Shown here one piece after another: positions 47,573 to 60,900 of a stretch of 64,000 nt of DNA (the stretch's first letter is position 1; each line of letters begins with the position of its first letter). Source of the stretch: Elmis aenea (lineage: Eukaryota; Arthropoda; Insecta; Coleoptera; Elmidae); assembly GCA_947652605.1 (NCBI GenBank), contig OX393577.1, forward strand, positions 30,135,466-30,199,465, written 5' to 3'. The position numbers were made by a program, and so were the translations under genes. The notes beneath the pieces are model-generated. The model was given only the letters and a program-made list of their open reading frames with translations, was not told where the DNA came from and did no database searches.

Positions 47573-48083
47573 ATGTGTAATAAAAAAGCTTTTCCATCGA
47601 CTTAAAAATATTAAACGAGCAAAGTAATATTTTTAGTGTCTTTTATTGTTAGTTCTTTACACAAAACATATGAACATAACACAGGATAGGCAATAGTAGT
47701 GTATGCCTATTCATTTAATTGTAGCTTGAGAATGACTTCCAATTTTGATTAATGTACTTATTTTTCTATCATCACTTAAGTCATTTAAAGAAAAGTTACA
47801 AGTTTGTTACTGTATCTTAACTATTTATTTAAATATCAAATATTAATTGAATTCCTTAAAAATATTTTAATATTATTCCTCCTATATTACATTCACTCCT
47901 GTTGAGGCGTATAAATCCCATTAATAATTTAAACATGACTAGTATAGGAATTTCATATAAGGTTTTTTCTAAAATGGAATTGCACAGGGTTCTATGGAAT
48001 AAGAGAAAAAAGTGTATATTTGTAACCCTGGTATCCCTGAAACATTTACTTTACCTGTCAAAATATTTATAAAAACTATAATA
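47573..48083. other. Intergenic DNA, no gene seen
   Basis: AT-rich sequence without recognizable features. Confidence 0.4.
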
Positions 48084-48739
48084 TACAGAGTGTTGGTACA
48101 AAAAGTAACGTAACGGATCAATATCTCGTCTTCCGTGTGTCTTACATTGCACCAAAGTCCAACCGGTTGATTGATGACGTCATTCACCGGTGGATTTGTG
48201 GTTGCTCGAAAACAGCAGTTGAATGTAAGACGCAAGCGGTGGAACCGTGATTGTTTCTAACCTAACTTCACCTGTTGTCGTATGGGTCAATCTAAACAGA
48301 TGAATCTTCCTTAGGTGTAAACACATTTTACTGTTTAGATTGACCCATAAGACAGTACGGTCAACAGTAATGGCTGCAACCCCTTCCACAATCCACCAGA
48401 AAAACACTGGCTTCAAGTTCGGTGGATTAGATGGCTGCCGATGGCACCACCCCCACCCCACCGCTGTAATACAAGACAGACGCGAAGTTCCCACCATACT
48501 TCAAGCGGTTGAATGTAAGACAGTTTTTGACTGTTTTGATGGCACCGGTGGCATCGCCGGTGTAATGCAAGACACATCAGGTTAGGACTTGTGGTAACTT
48601 TACAAAAAAAAGTTTTGAATGAAAGTTGTTTGTGGTAATTTACTACATAACCTAAACTTATTTTCAACTATACAGTATACAGTGTTTTGTTTTTGCGTAC
48701 CGATACGTCACTTTGTTTTCTTAAATAGAACACCCTGTA
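48084..48739. mobile_element. Degenerate TIR elements, one nested in another
   Basis: An outer pair reads ATACAGAGTGTTGGTAC on the left and GAACACCCTGTAT on the right. Inside, GTGTCTTACATTGCACC (48136) pairs with GGTGTAATGCAAGACAC (to 48575). Inside that, TATGGGTCAATCTAAACAG and its exact inverse form a 19-bp hairpin at 48281-48349. GAATGTAAGAC recurs in between. GC content is locally higher than nearby DNA. Confidence 0.6.
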
Positions 48740-49795
48740 TATTTTGCACTTTTTATATGCAGAATTAAATTGTCTTTCAAAATGTATAGGGTTTTATGTG
48801 TCTAAATGTCTAAAATCAATTGTTTTTGAGTTATTTAAGTTGTTATGTAAATTTTGACAGAAACAGGACTCTTAAGAAAATATTGATATTTCACAACAGC
48901 AATTTCAGAACGAATTCGTTTGAAACCTTGTTCAACAATAGTATCATAGTGATTGCTGACTAGATAAATTTTAAAATAATACACAGGGTGTTTTTTATGC
49001 TCGGTCCAATTAGTTAAACTTCAAATACGGATAAGTCAATTTTTTAAATAGAACTGAATCTCTTTTACCGACAAAATGAATGACGGTCGTGAGAAACGAC
49101 ATATACACTCTGATTTTAATATTTTCAAGAAAACAAACAGTATTTCTTTGATGCTTACGTTTGTGGCACTTGTGAACACACCGTGATGAGCTTCTCTTCG
49201 TGATTGTCCTTAATAGAACTTCTTCTATGGAATAGAACACCCTATATATTTGTACATATCGTATCGATAATTTAATTACCTTTAAAATTTGTTAAAGGTC
49301 TATTATGTCTAAAATTAATATTTCTCGAGTTATTGCGGTTTTCATGATAACTAATGGGCACAAACAAAATATTTAATGGAAATTAATTAGTCGGCTTTGG
49401 AAATATCTCGATAATTTGTTTTAAGTGTCAACTAACATTCTATTTTCATCTTTCAGCTATATGTTTTTCTAATTATAAATTAGTTTAATAAAAAAACAAT
49501 AAAATCGAAATTGTTTAATCCACATAAAAGAGGTGGATTGAAAAAATGAATATATAAATTTAGTTTTCGCTTGGTTCGGGATTGGTGTTCTGATGTGATA
49601 ACAGCTCTCTCGTAAAATCTCGGGTTTGTATCTTAACGTTTTGTACTGCCACAGTGGGCATGAATATTGAAATGTGAAGAAAAAATAAAATTAAAACCAC
49701 TTTTAATTGGTTTTTTATTTATAATTTATGAAAAAAACATCGGTTTCGTGTATTTATTAACCAAAAATAAAAAGTAAGTAATAATACAGCACAAG
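48740..49795. other. Repeat-rich intergenic DNA
   Basis: Contains CAGGGTG near 48984 and ACACCCTATATA near 49230. Between them lies a copy of the TTTTCAAGAAAACAAAC...TTACGTTTG-GGCACTTGTGAACAC module that recurs in the next feature. No gene is seen. Confidence 0.5.
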
Positions 49796-50806
49796 AAAAA
49801 AAGGTAAACTTCAGATAGTGGTCACTGTCATGGCGGCTTGGTAGATCAAGTGTACTTCGGAAATATTCGCGTGGAAAATGAATGTTAGGTTCACTACTAC
49901 CTACTGTTGGCGTAATAAATGTAAATATCAGATGTACAACAATTACTAATTACATTTGGTAATTAATAATACCTGTATTCGTTGTTAAAACAATTGTTTG
50001 CACTGTCAACCATATCCTATAAGGAAGGAACCTCCATAGTTCCTGAATGCTTAATAGTAGGCAATCATGAAGATTAGTTCATCATGGTGAATTCACAAGT
50101 GCCGCAAACGTAAGCATCAAAGAAATACCGTTTGTTTTCTTGAAAATATTAAAATCAGAGTGTAAAATGTAAAAGAGGGTCAGGTTAGAGGTCTGTAAAA
50201 GCTTTTTTTTAAAGCAATAAACATTTAACTTTGCATATGTTGTCTGCTTACGTTTGCGGCACTTGTGAATTCACCATGATGAATTATCTTCGTGATTGCC
50301 TAATAGTAATAGTTAAAACAGTTGTTTACACTTTTTATAGGTTATATCTAAAATAACAGGCAATCACGAAGATTAGTTCATCACGGTGTGTTCACGTGCC
50401 GCAAACGTAAGCACAAAGAATTTAATATATAAAGGTAAATGTTTATTGCTTTAAAAAAAAGCTTTTACAGACCTCTAACCTAACCCTCTTTTACCGGCAA
50501 AATGAATGACGGTCGTGAGAAAGGACATATACCTACACTCTGATTTTAATATTTTCAAGAAAACAAACGGTATTTATTTGATGCTTACGTTTGCGGCACT
50601 TGTGAACACAGCGTGATGAACTAATCTTCTTGATTGCCAAATAACATGTCACAAATGGTGAACAAGCATAGAATTTCGTACGTCACGCCAACAGTAGGTA
50701 GTAGTGAACCTAACATTCATTTTCCATGCGAATATTTCCGAAGTACACTTGATCTACTAAGACGCCATGACAGTGACCACTATCTGAAGTTTACCAAAAA
50801 AAAAGT
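49796..50806. mobile_element. Complex foldback element with repeated hairpin module
   Basis: The outer arms (GTAAACTTCAGATAGTGGTCACTGTCATGGCG at 49803 and its inverse ending near 50797) are about 110 bp. Inner arms pair 50045-50230 with 50430-50645. The module GATTAGTTCATCA-GGTG-TTCAC...GTGCCGCAAACGTAAGCA appears four times here in alternating direction, and once more at 49146-49212. No coding capacity. Confidence 0.75.
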
Positions 50807-52258
50807 AAAACAATGAAAATGTAAAAATAGCAAACCACTAAAATGTTCATTTGGGCGATATTTCCTTTTCGTGTTGAACGACGGCATTATTTTTCTGGAT
50901 TCTATCCTGGCCTTAATGAACTCGTCTCTCCTGGTTGAACCACATGCAGCAAATGCTTCTGTCACAATTTTGACACACCTTTCTACTGCTTGGGTGTGAC
51001 TGTTCTGTGGGTGTGACATGGAAAACGAATCGTGTCTAGCAATAATGAAGCAATCGGTTTTGTATTTTTTTGTTTAATTGCACTTGGTAGAAATTCGTCA
51101 CTAATACATTTTGTAACCGGTGGTTCTGTTATAAGAACATTTTGCCAGTGTATCAGGTCAGTAAGTATACTCGGTGGCGGAAAAATTTAATACTGTTTGA
51201 AAAAAAAATCCAATACACCTTTTTTATGTCACTAGCTGTGGAGATATAAGTGATATGTGCCCAATATATTCAGACCCAGGTTCCTTTACCTACTAATGAA
51301 ATGTGTTTCTCTACAATTATTTTGCAACAGCTATCAATGATTGTTAAGGTTTTGTCTTTTCGACGGACAAAATATAAACCAAATTAATCGCAATCATAAG
51401 TTTTTGGTGTGATACTTAGATGAGTTCTTTGCTTTGCTTGTACCCGTCGAATCATATCTCTTTGTACCACTTTTTCCTTTATTAGGCCCATATCTTGCAA
51501 TGTAGCAGAAACTATTGCGGCTCCTGCCCTATCTGAAACTCCGTATCTGTCGGGAGTTCTAGCAACAACCGGAAATTGCCTCGGAACCGTTCTTCTTTCA
51601 AAACTAACAAAAGGTTCTTCCAATGTAAACCCTGATTGTAAAATACCTGAAACAGGAGATTCTGATTTTCTACTCATAAGCGGTCCCGCTTCGGAGTTAA
51701 GATTCAGAGAAGTTTTTACGAGAAATTTTGTTTTCTATTCTTCTTGTTGATATTTTCTTTTCAGAAGTGCAGTCAGCTTTCTGGTAGCAGTTGAATCTAT
51801 TTTACCGATCACCATTTTTCTTAAATTTCTTTGATTGTATGAAAATGTATGTTTCTCAAGTGGCACCTTTTGAATTCTTTCACATTTCCATATTCGAAGG
51901 TCCGACACTTGCATGTTGCAATATCGAAAAGTGTCTTGCTTTCCATAAGAAATTTATCACATTTAGTGATATAACTACCAACAGATTTTCTACTCTGATA
52001 TGGCTTTAATAAGTGTATTTTTCTTTATACTCACGAATAAGTTTAACAACCACTCCGATGTTCGACTATTGGAATTGATGCCATTTTCCGAATTTCTTCC
52101 ACCTTCAAAGCTACTGCATTAGAAGTGTAGCTAACAAGGTGTTTTAATGATTTATTATCATTATTATTTATTTGAGATTGGGAGATCAATAAGTAGCAGT
52201 TCATCATATCTTCATATGCTATTCTCCTACACCAAATAAGGCCAACTGAGGGGCTCAA
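50780..52258 (-). pseudogene. Decayed copy of a conserved insect hypothetical gene
   Basis: Three minus-strand frames appear in order. The first (52258-52043) includes SLKHLVSYTSNAVALKVEEIRKMASIP. The second (51677-51384) has FPVVARTPDRYGVSDRAGAAIVSATLQDMGLI. The third (51019-50780) has SHPQNSHTQAVERCVKIVTEA then FIKARIESRKIMPSFNT. From memory, the last two patterns (DRYGVSDRA.AAI and HTQAVER.VK.VTEA) occur together in a widespread uncharacterised insect protein family, possibly transposon-derived. The pieces are in different frames with stops between and much of the middle absent. It is a pseudogene, and the parent family's function is unknown. Confidence 0.5.
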
Positions 52259-52557
52259 AGTCCTCTAAATCTTCCCTGATGGTTACCGCTTGTTGCTGCA
52301 GTATTTATTGTTAATATTTTCATCCTGCTTTTAAATACCAGTGTCATAATGATGTAAATTAGAAACAAAATTGTTTCGATTTTATATATTTATTTTTTTA
52401 TAAATGAAATCCGTTGTGGCAGTACTAGATGTAAATATTTTGAACTAAAATTTTAACACAAAGTTGCTGATGCCATAGAGCACCAATTCCATGCCAAGCG
52501 AATTAGATTAGAAGAATTTTTTTTTTGTGCAAGTATAAGAACGATCCACCCTAGTGG

Positions 52558-52815
52558 ATGATAGGAAGGCGAGGTAGAATTATTGAATGGCCACCACGCT
52601 TTCCAGATTTGTCACCTTTGGACTACTTTTTGTGGGGATACCTCAAAAATAACGTATGTAAAGCAAAATCAGAAAATTTAGATGATCTTAGAAATCGAAT
52701 AATAGTGACAACCGAACAGATTTCAGATGAGAAGTGGTGGAATGTCATATCAACTTTTTATAATAGCCTTGGGTACTGTCAAATAGAAGAACAATTCGAA
52801 CACCTTATTAAATAA
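52558..52815 (+). pseudogene. Mariner-like transposase C-terminal fragment
   Basis: The frame contains IIEWPPRFPDLSPLDYFLWGYLKNNV, then NLDDLRNRIIVTTEQI. WPPRSPDLTPLDFFLWGxLK is the C-terminal signature of mariner-like transposases, where the D of PLD is the third catalytic residue. The upstream catalytic part is missing. This type often starts with a DUF4817 domain like the one at 2945-3112. It is a solo 3' remnant of 85 codons. The end of the frame (HLIK) is intact. Confidence 0.8.
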
Positions 52816-53142
52816 TAAAATAATATTTTTAACATTGTTTATTAAAGTAAATAAATAAGGGTTTTTGCCCTGCACCTTTTAATTGGGTTAACTTAGCAAA
52901 ACATGCGGTTTTCACAATTCAATTTGTAATTTAATATAGTATCATAAAAATGATTTATTTACGAAAATAGTTCTAAATGAGCAACTACAACATCGTATAT
53001 TTTAATGAAGAGATAATTAATTGAAGTCGTGTTACTAAAAATGTTTTAAGAAACCCAATGCTTTTCTAATCAAAAACTCAATAAGTGTGAGGTTCACTGC
53101 GGAGCATCTTATATTAATAAATTCCAAATTGCACACTTTAAT
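52816..53142. other. Intergenic DNA, no gene seen
   Basis: AT-rich sequence between two mobile elements. Confidence 0.4.
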
Positions 53143-54095
53143 AGGTGCGTTCGGGACGCACGCTCCCAGATTGGAGTGGATTGGACAGGATTGGAGTGAG
53201 ATTGTAATCACGTGGTCTCAGAGCCTCCAAGAGTATAAATCTTGTGCGTTCGGGACGTATGTGCACCGAGCTTGGTGGCTGGTTGGTAAAACAACCTAAC
53301 TTGTAATCGGGAGGTCCCGGGTTCGATTCCCAGGGCCGACTGTCATTGTAGAGGTTTCAGGTGGTTTCCTCTATGGTTAAGGCAAATGCTGTGGCAGTAC
53401 TTCCACCTTTCCTTGCCCATCCTTGACTATCCACATCCTCACCCTCTATCCTTGTACCTCTAACGACTGAAGAGGGGGTCAACCCCCCTATAGCAGTCTC
53501 CGCGAGAGCGGAAAAAACACGTGACCTTTGACCTTTTGACGTATGTGCAGAAAATCAGCGGATATTTCAAATATAAAAGTAACCTCACTATTTTGTTGTA
53601 GACCGGTCTAGTTGGTCTAATCAGACATCATTGTAAGTAAAACAAGCAACACATTGTATTGCTTCGAATTTATTAGATTATTTGGTTATAAAATTGATGT
53701 AAAATGTCATGATATGAAACCATTTAACTTCCCAAAATTTTGTTTTAATAATAGGGAATTACATCGAAAGTTAATTACTGTTCACAAGAAATTGTTGTTA
53801 ACTAATTCAACACAATAACACGAAGCCTGGATGTTAACTGTATCTTATTCTTATGCTGTACCTGGCAATTCAAAGAATTCAAACGTAGACAATCCGTAAT
53901 GCGCATGTCTTCTTTCGCGAGCTCAGCTTGCCCCAGCTTCAGAGGTGGTGCAAATTAGAGTAGATTTATTTACTCCACTTATGCAGTCCCGAACGCCCTT
54001 CGGAGCGATCTTTTTTACTCCAAAGTCGCGTCCCGAACGCTGTGGAGCAAAAAAGAGCAAATAAAGCAAAAAGAGCGTACATCCCGAACGCACCT
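53143..54095. mobile_element. GCGTCCCGAACGC-type MITE, with a SINE inside
   Basis: The ends AGGTGCGTTCGGGA and TCCCGAACGCACCT are inverse. The flanks share TAATA (53139-53143 and 54095-54099, if the tips are GGTGCG and CGCACC). The motif GCGTCCCGAACGC and variants recur inside. Two partial copies lie next to genes at 24330 and 37855. The SINE at 53266-53537 is a later insertion. Confidence 0.8.
53266..53537 (+). mobile_element. tRNA-derived SINE, about 270 bp, 12-bp duplication
   Basis: GACGTATGTGCA is duplicated on both sides (53254-53265 and 53538-53549). The 5' part has an A box-like TGGCTGGTTGG and a B box GGTTCGATTCC in a tRNA-like setting. A unique body follows, and the tail ends in GACCTTTGACCTTTT repeats. 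The head does not fold as an intact tRNA gene as far as I can see. Confidence 0.88.
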
Positions 54096-54949
54096 AATAA
54101 GATTATTCTGAGAACATATTTTTTATTACTCAATAAAATCAACAGTTTTTCTTAAATTACTTTATTATATTAAAATATATAATCTATACAACTCTGCATA
54201 ATATATTATTTACAACAACCATACAATAAAACTGAAGGTACCTATGTACTCACTCTTAGCAAAAGTCAATCAGAGTTGTTACGGCTGCACTAGTTTGGTT
54301 GTTTTGCATCAAACAAGTGAATTTTCATTGCATATTGCGTCCCATAGCCTCAGTAAAATACCTTACAATAATACACACATATCGACAACTATTCCTTGCG
54401 ATAGGTGAACACAGTCTTTACTTCCGTTTTATGCTTACTAGTAATTTAAAAAAAATAATTTTAACACTTTCATAGCCATCTTTATAATCAGAAGTATTAT
54501 GTTTATTAATTATTTTTCCTATCAAGTATAAAAATAATGTTAGTAAAATATGAAATAATATTGTAAATTAATGTTGGAGATTAATTTGTTAGTTGCAAGA
54601 ATAGAAGATAAAAAGATTTACAATTACAAATAGAATTTGACAATCTTAGGTACCTGTATATAAATGTGCATGGATTATATACAAATGAGTATGAAATCTT
54701 TGTATGTTTAATAACTTTAAATTATTGCTACGAAATACAATGGTTATTATAAACACCTCTCACTTAACTACAGCTTCAGTTTGCATTTGTGTGCAATAGC
54801 TTTTTTTGCGATTTATAAGAAACTTAAAATTTTTCTTGAAATAAATATGTACAGCAATAAATGTCTAAATTTAAATGATACTATCAATTGACAAGAATGA
54901 AATACTAGTGATTATAAATTTGGCAGTTTATGTTATAAAATTTTTATTT
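54096..54949 (-). other. Probable 3' UTR and flank of the fibrinogen-domain gene
   Basis: No other coding region is seen. Several minus-strand AATAAA hexamers are possible in this AT-rich stretch, so the polyadenylation site is not fixed. Confidence 0.35.
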
Positions 54950-57900
54950 TTATTGTGTAGTACTAACTAAGCCTTTCGGTTTAATCATCATCATCGCTTT
55001 CTTAAGAGTATAATCCCATCCTCTCCAGCGGAACCACACTATACCTGTAACAATCAAAGTATGGTAAAAATTGAACATGGAAGAAGATTGTTTTCATTTT
55101 ACATAAATTTAAAGTTGAGTTTGCAAATCTAAACTGTTTTGACTGTTTTTATTGCAGCTTCTTGTCATTGGCTTCTTAAAATTGAATAATTATTATATTT
55201 CACCTGGTCATACTAGGTGGGACAAAAAAAAATAAAAATAGAGCAATGAAATGTACTGAATAATGTGAAACTGCAATAAATGTATGTATATTTTTTTATT
55301 AGTCATAAAATTCCTAGTGTCAATATTTAAAAAAATTGTAAGTTTTTTGCAGAAATTTTAGACAATAAATTAAATATGCTATTTAAATAAGACATTCGTT
55401 TGTTTTAATGACTGTTGTTGGTTTATTTTAAGAAGTAAGATGTAATTCATGATGCCTGTTTAATATACATGTTCAACTAATATTCTCAACTATTGTCAAC
55501 CATTAGCAATTTCTAAACTATAAGAGATACAAGGTCGGTTAAACGGTAAGCAAGTTATTTATTATATGGAACAACTAATTGAGTCTTCTTATGACCCGCT
55601 AAATATGGTGAAAAAATCAAAATTGGTTAGTTTTTTTAAACTTGAATATCTCAGCTAAGATTTATAGAAAAAAAGTGTAAAAGAAAATATTGAAAAATTA
55701 TGAAATACGTATTTATTTGCTAAACACTGCTCAGTTTCTAATATAAATGGGAAAGTTGCATTTAAAAAAAATGGAAACCAGGATTGTCTCATATTTAAAA
55801 AAAGCTTTATTATTTCTCTTTATGTTTATTGTTCATTATAATATGTATTTAAATTTTTAAATTCTAAATAACAAAATTATTATGTAATTAAAACACTCTT
55901 TAAAACTAAAGAGCCATGAATTTAAAAAAATTTGGTATTGCAATTAAAAACAATGCAACTGAAGTAAAAAGTAACAAAACAGCAATAGGTAATAACGCTT
56001 ATATCTTTGTTACCTAAAATTTAATTGTAACCCGAGTGAAGGCAACGAAGTGCGCGTAATCAGAGAAATTTGAAAATAAACTTAAACGAATAAGGTTTTT
56101 TCGGGAAACCAACCAAAAATTCAAAACAAATCAATAAAAAATTAGAATTATCAGTATTTACACATTTTCTATGGCAAAGAATGTAGTAGCAATTCAACAT
56201 ATAACATTTTTAATTAGTTGTAAATGTGCCCATAATTATACATATGATAACAAATTTGCTACAGGCTACAGAGACTATCGAATTACACAACAATAATATA
56301 AAATTCTAATAAATGATACCGCACCAATAGTAACTATCATTTGACATTTAATTAGTTGTTTTTTGTTTTTTGTTTTCATAGATAGCTTGATAAGTGATGG
56401 GTAAAATACGATTTTTCTTGTTTTTTTGACTTATTTATAAAAATAGATATAGCAAGTAATATCTCATTTAAAAGAGAAAAAAAAAGCACATTTAACTATT
56501 TCATAGCCAACTTCGCGGACCATAAGAAAAATGAAATTAGGGGTAATATCTCAAAAATGGTAAGTGACAAAAAAAAACTAAAATTACAGTTACATTTTCC
56601 ATTAAAAAGTACCTAAAGAAAGTACAAATAAAATTGATTTAATGATTAAGACAAAAAAGTTATGAGAGAAAAAAAAAAGAAATTTGACATTTTCATATTT
56701 TTTGCTATAACATTTGAAGTACCTACAAGGAATTTTGTACTTTTAAAAATTGATTGCACCTCCTCTCACACTTGGGAATAATTCATCTAATTTAAACAAA
56801 CCTGTATCTCTTATAATAAGCGAGATCCCCATGCTGGAAATGTAATCTGGGACACCCTGTATATTAACTTACTAGGGAACGTCACGATACGTTGTCGCTA
56901 GAATTTAATTAAGGCTGTGTTTATTGCATCAAGAAAATTAAAACTAAATGTTTTGCCGAGTTATACGTGCCACTGGCCATTATCTTCGGAAAAATAGGAA
57001 AAAAGCTAAATAATAAAAGTAATTTATGCGATCGCGTTGGCCAGGAAACGGTCAAAGACAAAATTGAAATTTTTTTATTTACCAATGCGGGCAACCTTTG
57101 CAAATAAAATGGTGCAAAGTTTTTGAAAAAATCTTAAACGGTTCCGGAGAAAAACGCGAAAAACGAGGCCTTTGTAAAAACAGTTTTCCCTGTGTTAAAC
57201 GCCTATGCAACTCGCATCGATATAAGATATACAGAATACAGATACACACACACACACACACACACAACTTCTCAAATCATTGCGCTTATGCAGGGGTTTC
57301 GTTTTTGACGTTTTTCTCCGGAACCGTTCAAAATTTTTTCAAAAACTTTGCACCATTTTACTTGCAAAGGATGCGCGAATTGGTAAATAGAAGAATTTCA
57401 AATTTTTCTTTAACGGTTTCATGGCCAACGCGATCGCAAAAATGACCTTTTTATACCAATTTTTCAGTTTTTTCCCTATTTTTCCGAAGAAAATGGCCAG
57501 TGGCACGTATAATTCTGGAAAACATTTAGTTTTGATGTCGATGCAATAAACACAGCCTGAATGAAATTCTAGCGACAACGTATCGTGACTCTCCCTTGTT
57601 AGTAATTATCAACACACAAGTATACAAAATTTGTTAATATATTTAATTTTTAAAATAGTCATTACCTTGTCTAGCTGTTAAATCTTGTGGATCATTTAAA
57701 TATAGTCCATTAAGTCCTCTTCCACATGATTTCCACCACCATCCTCCTTTCAGCATTGATGCACAATTCAAACTTGACCGATCATTGTCTCTGTAATAAG
57801 AAATTAATTATGAATATAAAAATGTGCATGAAAAAGTATATACATTTTTACATTTAATTTAATTGAAACAATTCTTTTTATAATGTGTCTCCTTGGAGCA

Positions 57901-60900
57901 ATTAGAGAGAATATTGTTTTGAATATCTAGAAAAAGATTTCCTTTTGAGAACTGTGAACATTTATCAACACTTTCTGCAAGTTGGTTAAAATAAACGGAC
58001 ATTTACTGCGATTGTGTAAAAAATAAACACTACACTTAAGATTAAATTATGTGCTAAAACAATTACAAAAATACAACTTATTAAATTTACTTTGCTGTTA
58101 TTTCATCATAATCTAGTTTTTTGAAATATTTTAGAGACTTAAATATGAACAGCCTTACATCATTGAAAAGTGTAAAAATTTGTGTATTTACAAGGTGGAA
58201 CCCTTAGAGGCACCATGGGAATTTCACTTAAAATGCGAGATAAGCCCGACTGCACAAAGCAACAATTATTGCTGTTAAAATATATATTAATAGCTTAAAA
58301 TAGGCATAAATAATGTCAATTATTTTGCTTGGATTTTGCCTGGTTTAGGGGTTAGGCTATATGGAACTTTTGTTTTGTGCAATCGGATAGTAACGTTTCA
58401 GTTAAATTAGCAAAAAGTTACATATAATACAGCTCAATTTGAGGTGATATTCATCTTCTAAAAAAATCATACGTAATTTAATTGAAGGAAAAAATAAAAT
58501 ATTGCAATTTTTTCTGGTTTATAGCTGTTCTATTTACACAATCAAAAGTTGGATTTTCGTGCCCTTGTATAATATCACATGCCACATAAAGTGCTGAAAT
58601 AAATTCTTTTCATTTTTGATTTTTTAATGAACATTATGTTACCATGTAAGGTATTTATATTTATTTGGATAAATAATATTTGTTTTTCCTTTTAAAAGAT
58701 AACACGAGTATCTCCTAAACTAAGCGTGTCATGAAAAAATTGACGCTATTTTATTTGGCGTATAAGATTTTACTTATTTACCAAAGTTTATATTTTATTC
58801 TTTAAAACTAGAGATGGTATAAAATAAAATAAGATATCACTTTTTTTTTGTTTCCATCAAAGTTAACTATGCATTTTATGAAACTTTTGAATATTGCTAT
58901 ATAAGCTTTATTGTATGTAACTTTTTGCCAATTTACCTAATTGTTTATCTCTGATATTAAGCGAGATACCCAAAGTGATCCAAATTAAGGGTTCCATCCA
59001 GTATATAAACAAATAGTTTTTACTTAAAAATATAAATTTTTCATGTATTTAGAATAGTGCAATGAATAATTAAATGAAATTCGCATTTTTAAAGTGTGTG
59101 TGAATATCACCATTTAATTTTCCTCACCATATTTTAATAAATATTAACATGTGCTTTCATGGTTTAAAAAAAAGTTTATCAAAACGTTTTGAAAAAGACC
59201 AAGATACAATGGTCTAAACGTCAACTACTTCTAAATATAGAAAACGCGGTTCCAAACCCGGGAACGAAGATTATATTATGGATAACGGCCGCGAAAGCCT
59301 TAAGAATAAAATATTTATTGTTGCCCTGTATCCACAAAATTTTGAGTGTCTCTCTTACCTGTTGTAAGTAGAAAATGGACTGTGGTTACTGCCATACCAT
59401 GGATCGTTCAGGGAATCACCTGCGTTGCCTTCATAACCATCTATTTCAAGTTTATAATATTCTCCTTCTGAATATATTTTGAAGTGCGAGTACTGTGCGA
59501 ATCTGTAATAATTTAAAAAATACGATAAACGGTGAGTTATTGTTACGAGAAGTATTTGAAAGCAAACCATTTTGTAACTTTGTATTGCTATATTTTATAT
59601 TTCTCACTCTTTAAGCGATTTATTACATTTATAGGGGAATATATTTCTTAGTAAGTAACTATTAAATACATGTTTGCAAAATGCATATAGTGTTTGCATT
59701 ACAGTTTACGAAATAATCCTTTCTCTTCTATCAAACAAAACCCGTTCAACGATCGTGCGATATTTAAATATTTTTCTACAAACTGTATGTGCTTAATAAC
59801 CATGCATGTAGACAAATAAAATGGAGCCGTGCATATAATTATTAGTATCTGTGGGTGTTTGTTTATACAAAACTTACAAATACGTTTGATCTAAAAATAA
59901 TAGAGTCGTGCAGTGAAAGTGAAGATGAGTTAGCCTTGGAAGAGAATTAAAAGCGATATCCTTATGTGCTTATATGGAGCAATCGAGTGCCACATTTGTT
60001 GTTATTGTTATGATATAGAGTTAAAGTATTGTAGACGAATATAATGGATGTCATTAAATATGATCGTTACGTGGGGGTTTATTATTTGTTGATGATGTAT
60101 ATCAAACGAAACTATTGAGACGTCATACTGTTTTATAGATTATTTTTTAGGTATATACAAGCAGACTGGTTCACGAGACAGTCGCTTGCTTCATCATATG
60201 TCAGTCTTAAAGCCGCGTACTGACCAAAATGAGTTCGCGAACTCGGTTCGCGCACTCGGTTCGCGAACGGTTCGCGAACACGGTTCGGGAACTCGGTTCG
60301 CGCACTCAGTTTGCGAACTCTCGTCCATACCAGGTTCGCAAACACGTCCACATCAAAACATTATTGTGTTCGTAACAGCTCCAAAACAGTTGGTAAAGGG
60401 TTTGCGTTTTGTAAATAATTATGTCTTCAAGCTTAGGGCTTATCGATGATAAACACCAACCACAAATAACGTGTGCAGTCAGTAATTGAGGTTATGGCAG
60501 GCACGAGTTCGCGAACAGCCCCTTTGATGTACCGCCTCAAGAGCGAACTCTGCCCGAACTGGCGAGCTACTCGCGAGCTGTTCGCGAACTGTTTGCATAC
60601 TCCAGGTACACACCGGGTTCGCGAACTGTTCGCGAACTGTTCGCGAACTGTTCGCGAACCCGGTGTGTACGCGGCTTAAGTCTTAAGTCTAGGTACGAGT
60701 AAGCAGTTATATGTAAAAATTTTAAATGAATTTTACAGTTTTCCGTTTTGTCGGTGTTATTAATTAGTTGATTATTTAAATACTTGGAAACTTCCCGATT
60801 GTTTTTAACAGTTATATTTCAATTGATAAATATACATACTCTTCAATATTTTTTATTTCTTATTGCTGTCAAAAGAAGAATTTTTGAAATGGCATTTTGA

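Noticed and set aside
48180..48667. Overlapping frames on both strands near 48.2-48.7 kb
   Set aside because: They fall in nested TIR elements; no motif, and both strands are equally open because of local GC content.
53266..53345. tRNA gene suggested by A and B box-like motifs
   Set aside because: It has a 12-bp target duplication, a 270-bp body and a repeat tail, so it is a SINE; no complete cloverleaf was seen.
57079..57445. Frames across the CA microsatellite
   Set aside because: They lie inside a foldback element, with Thr/His or Cys/Val runs produced by the dinucleotide repeat.
60133..60679. Arg/Glu-rich frames over the GTTCGCGAAC arrays on both strands
   Set aside because: They follow directly from the palindromic repeat and have no known domain.
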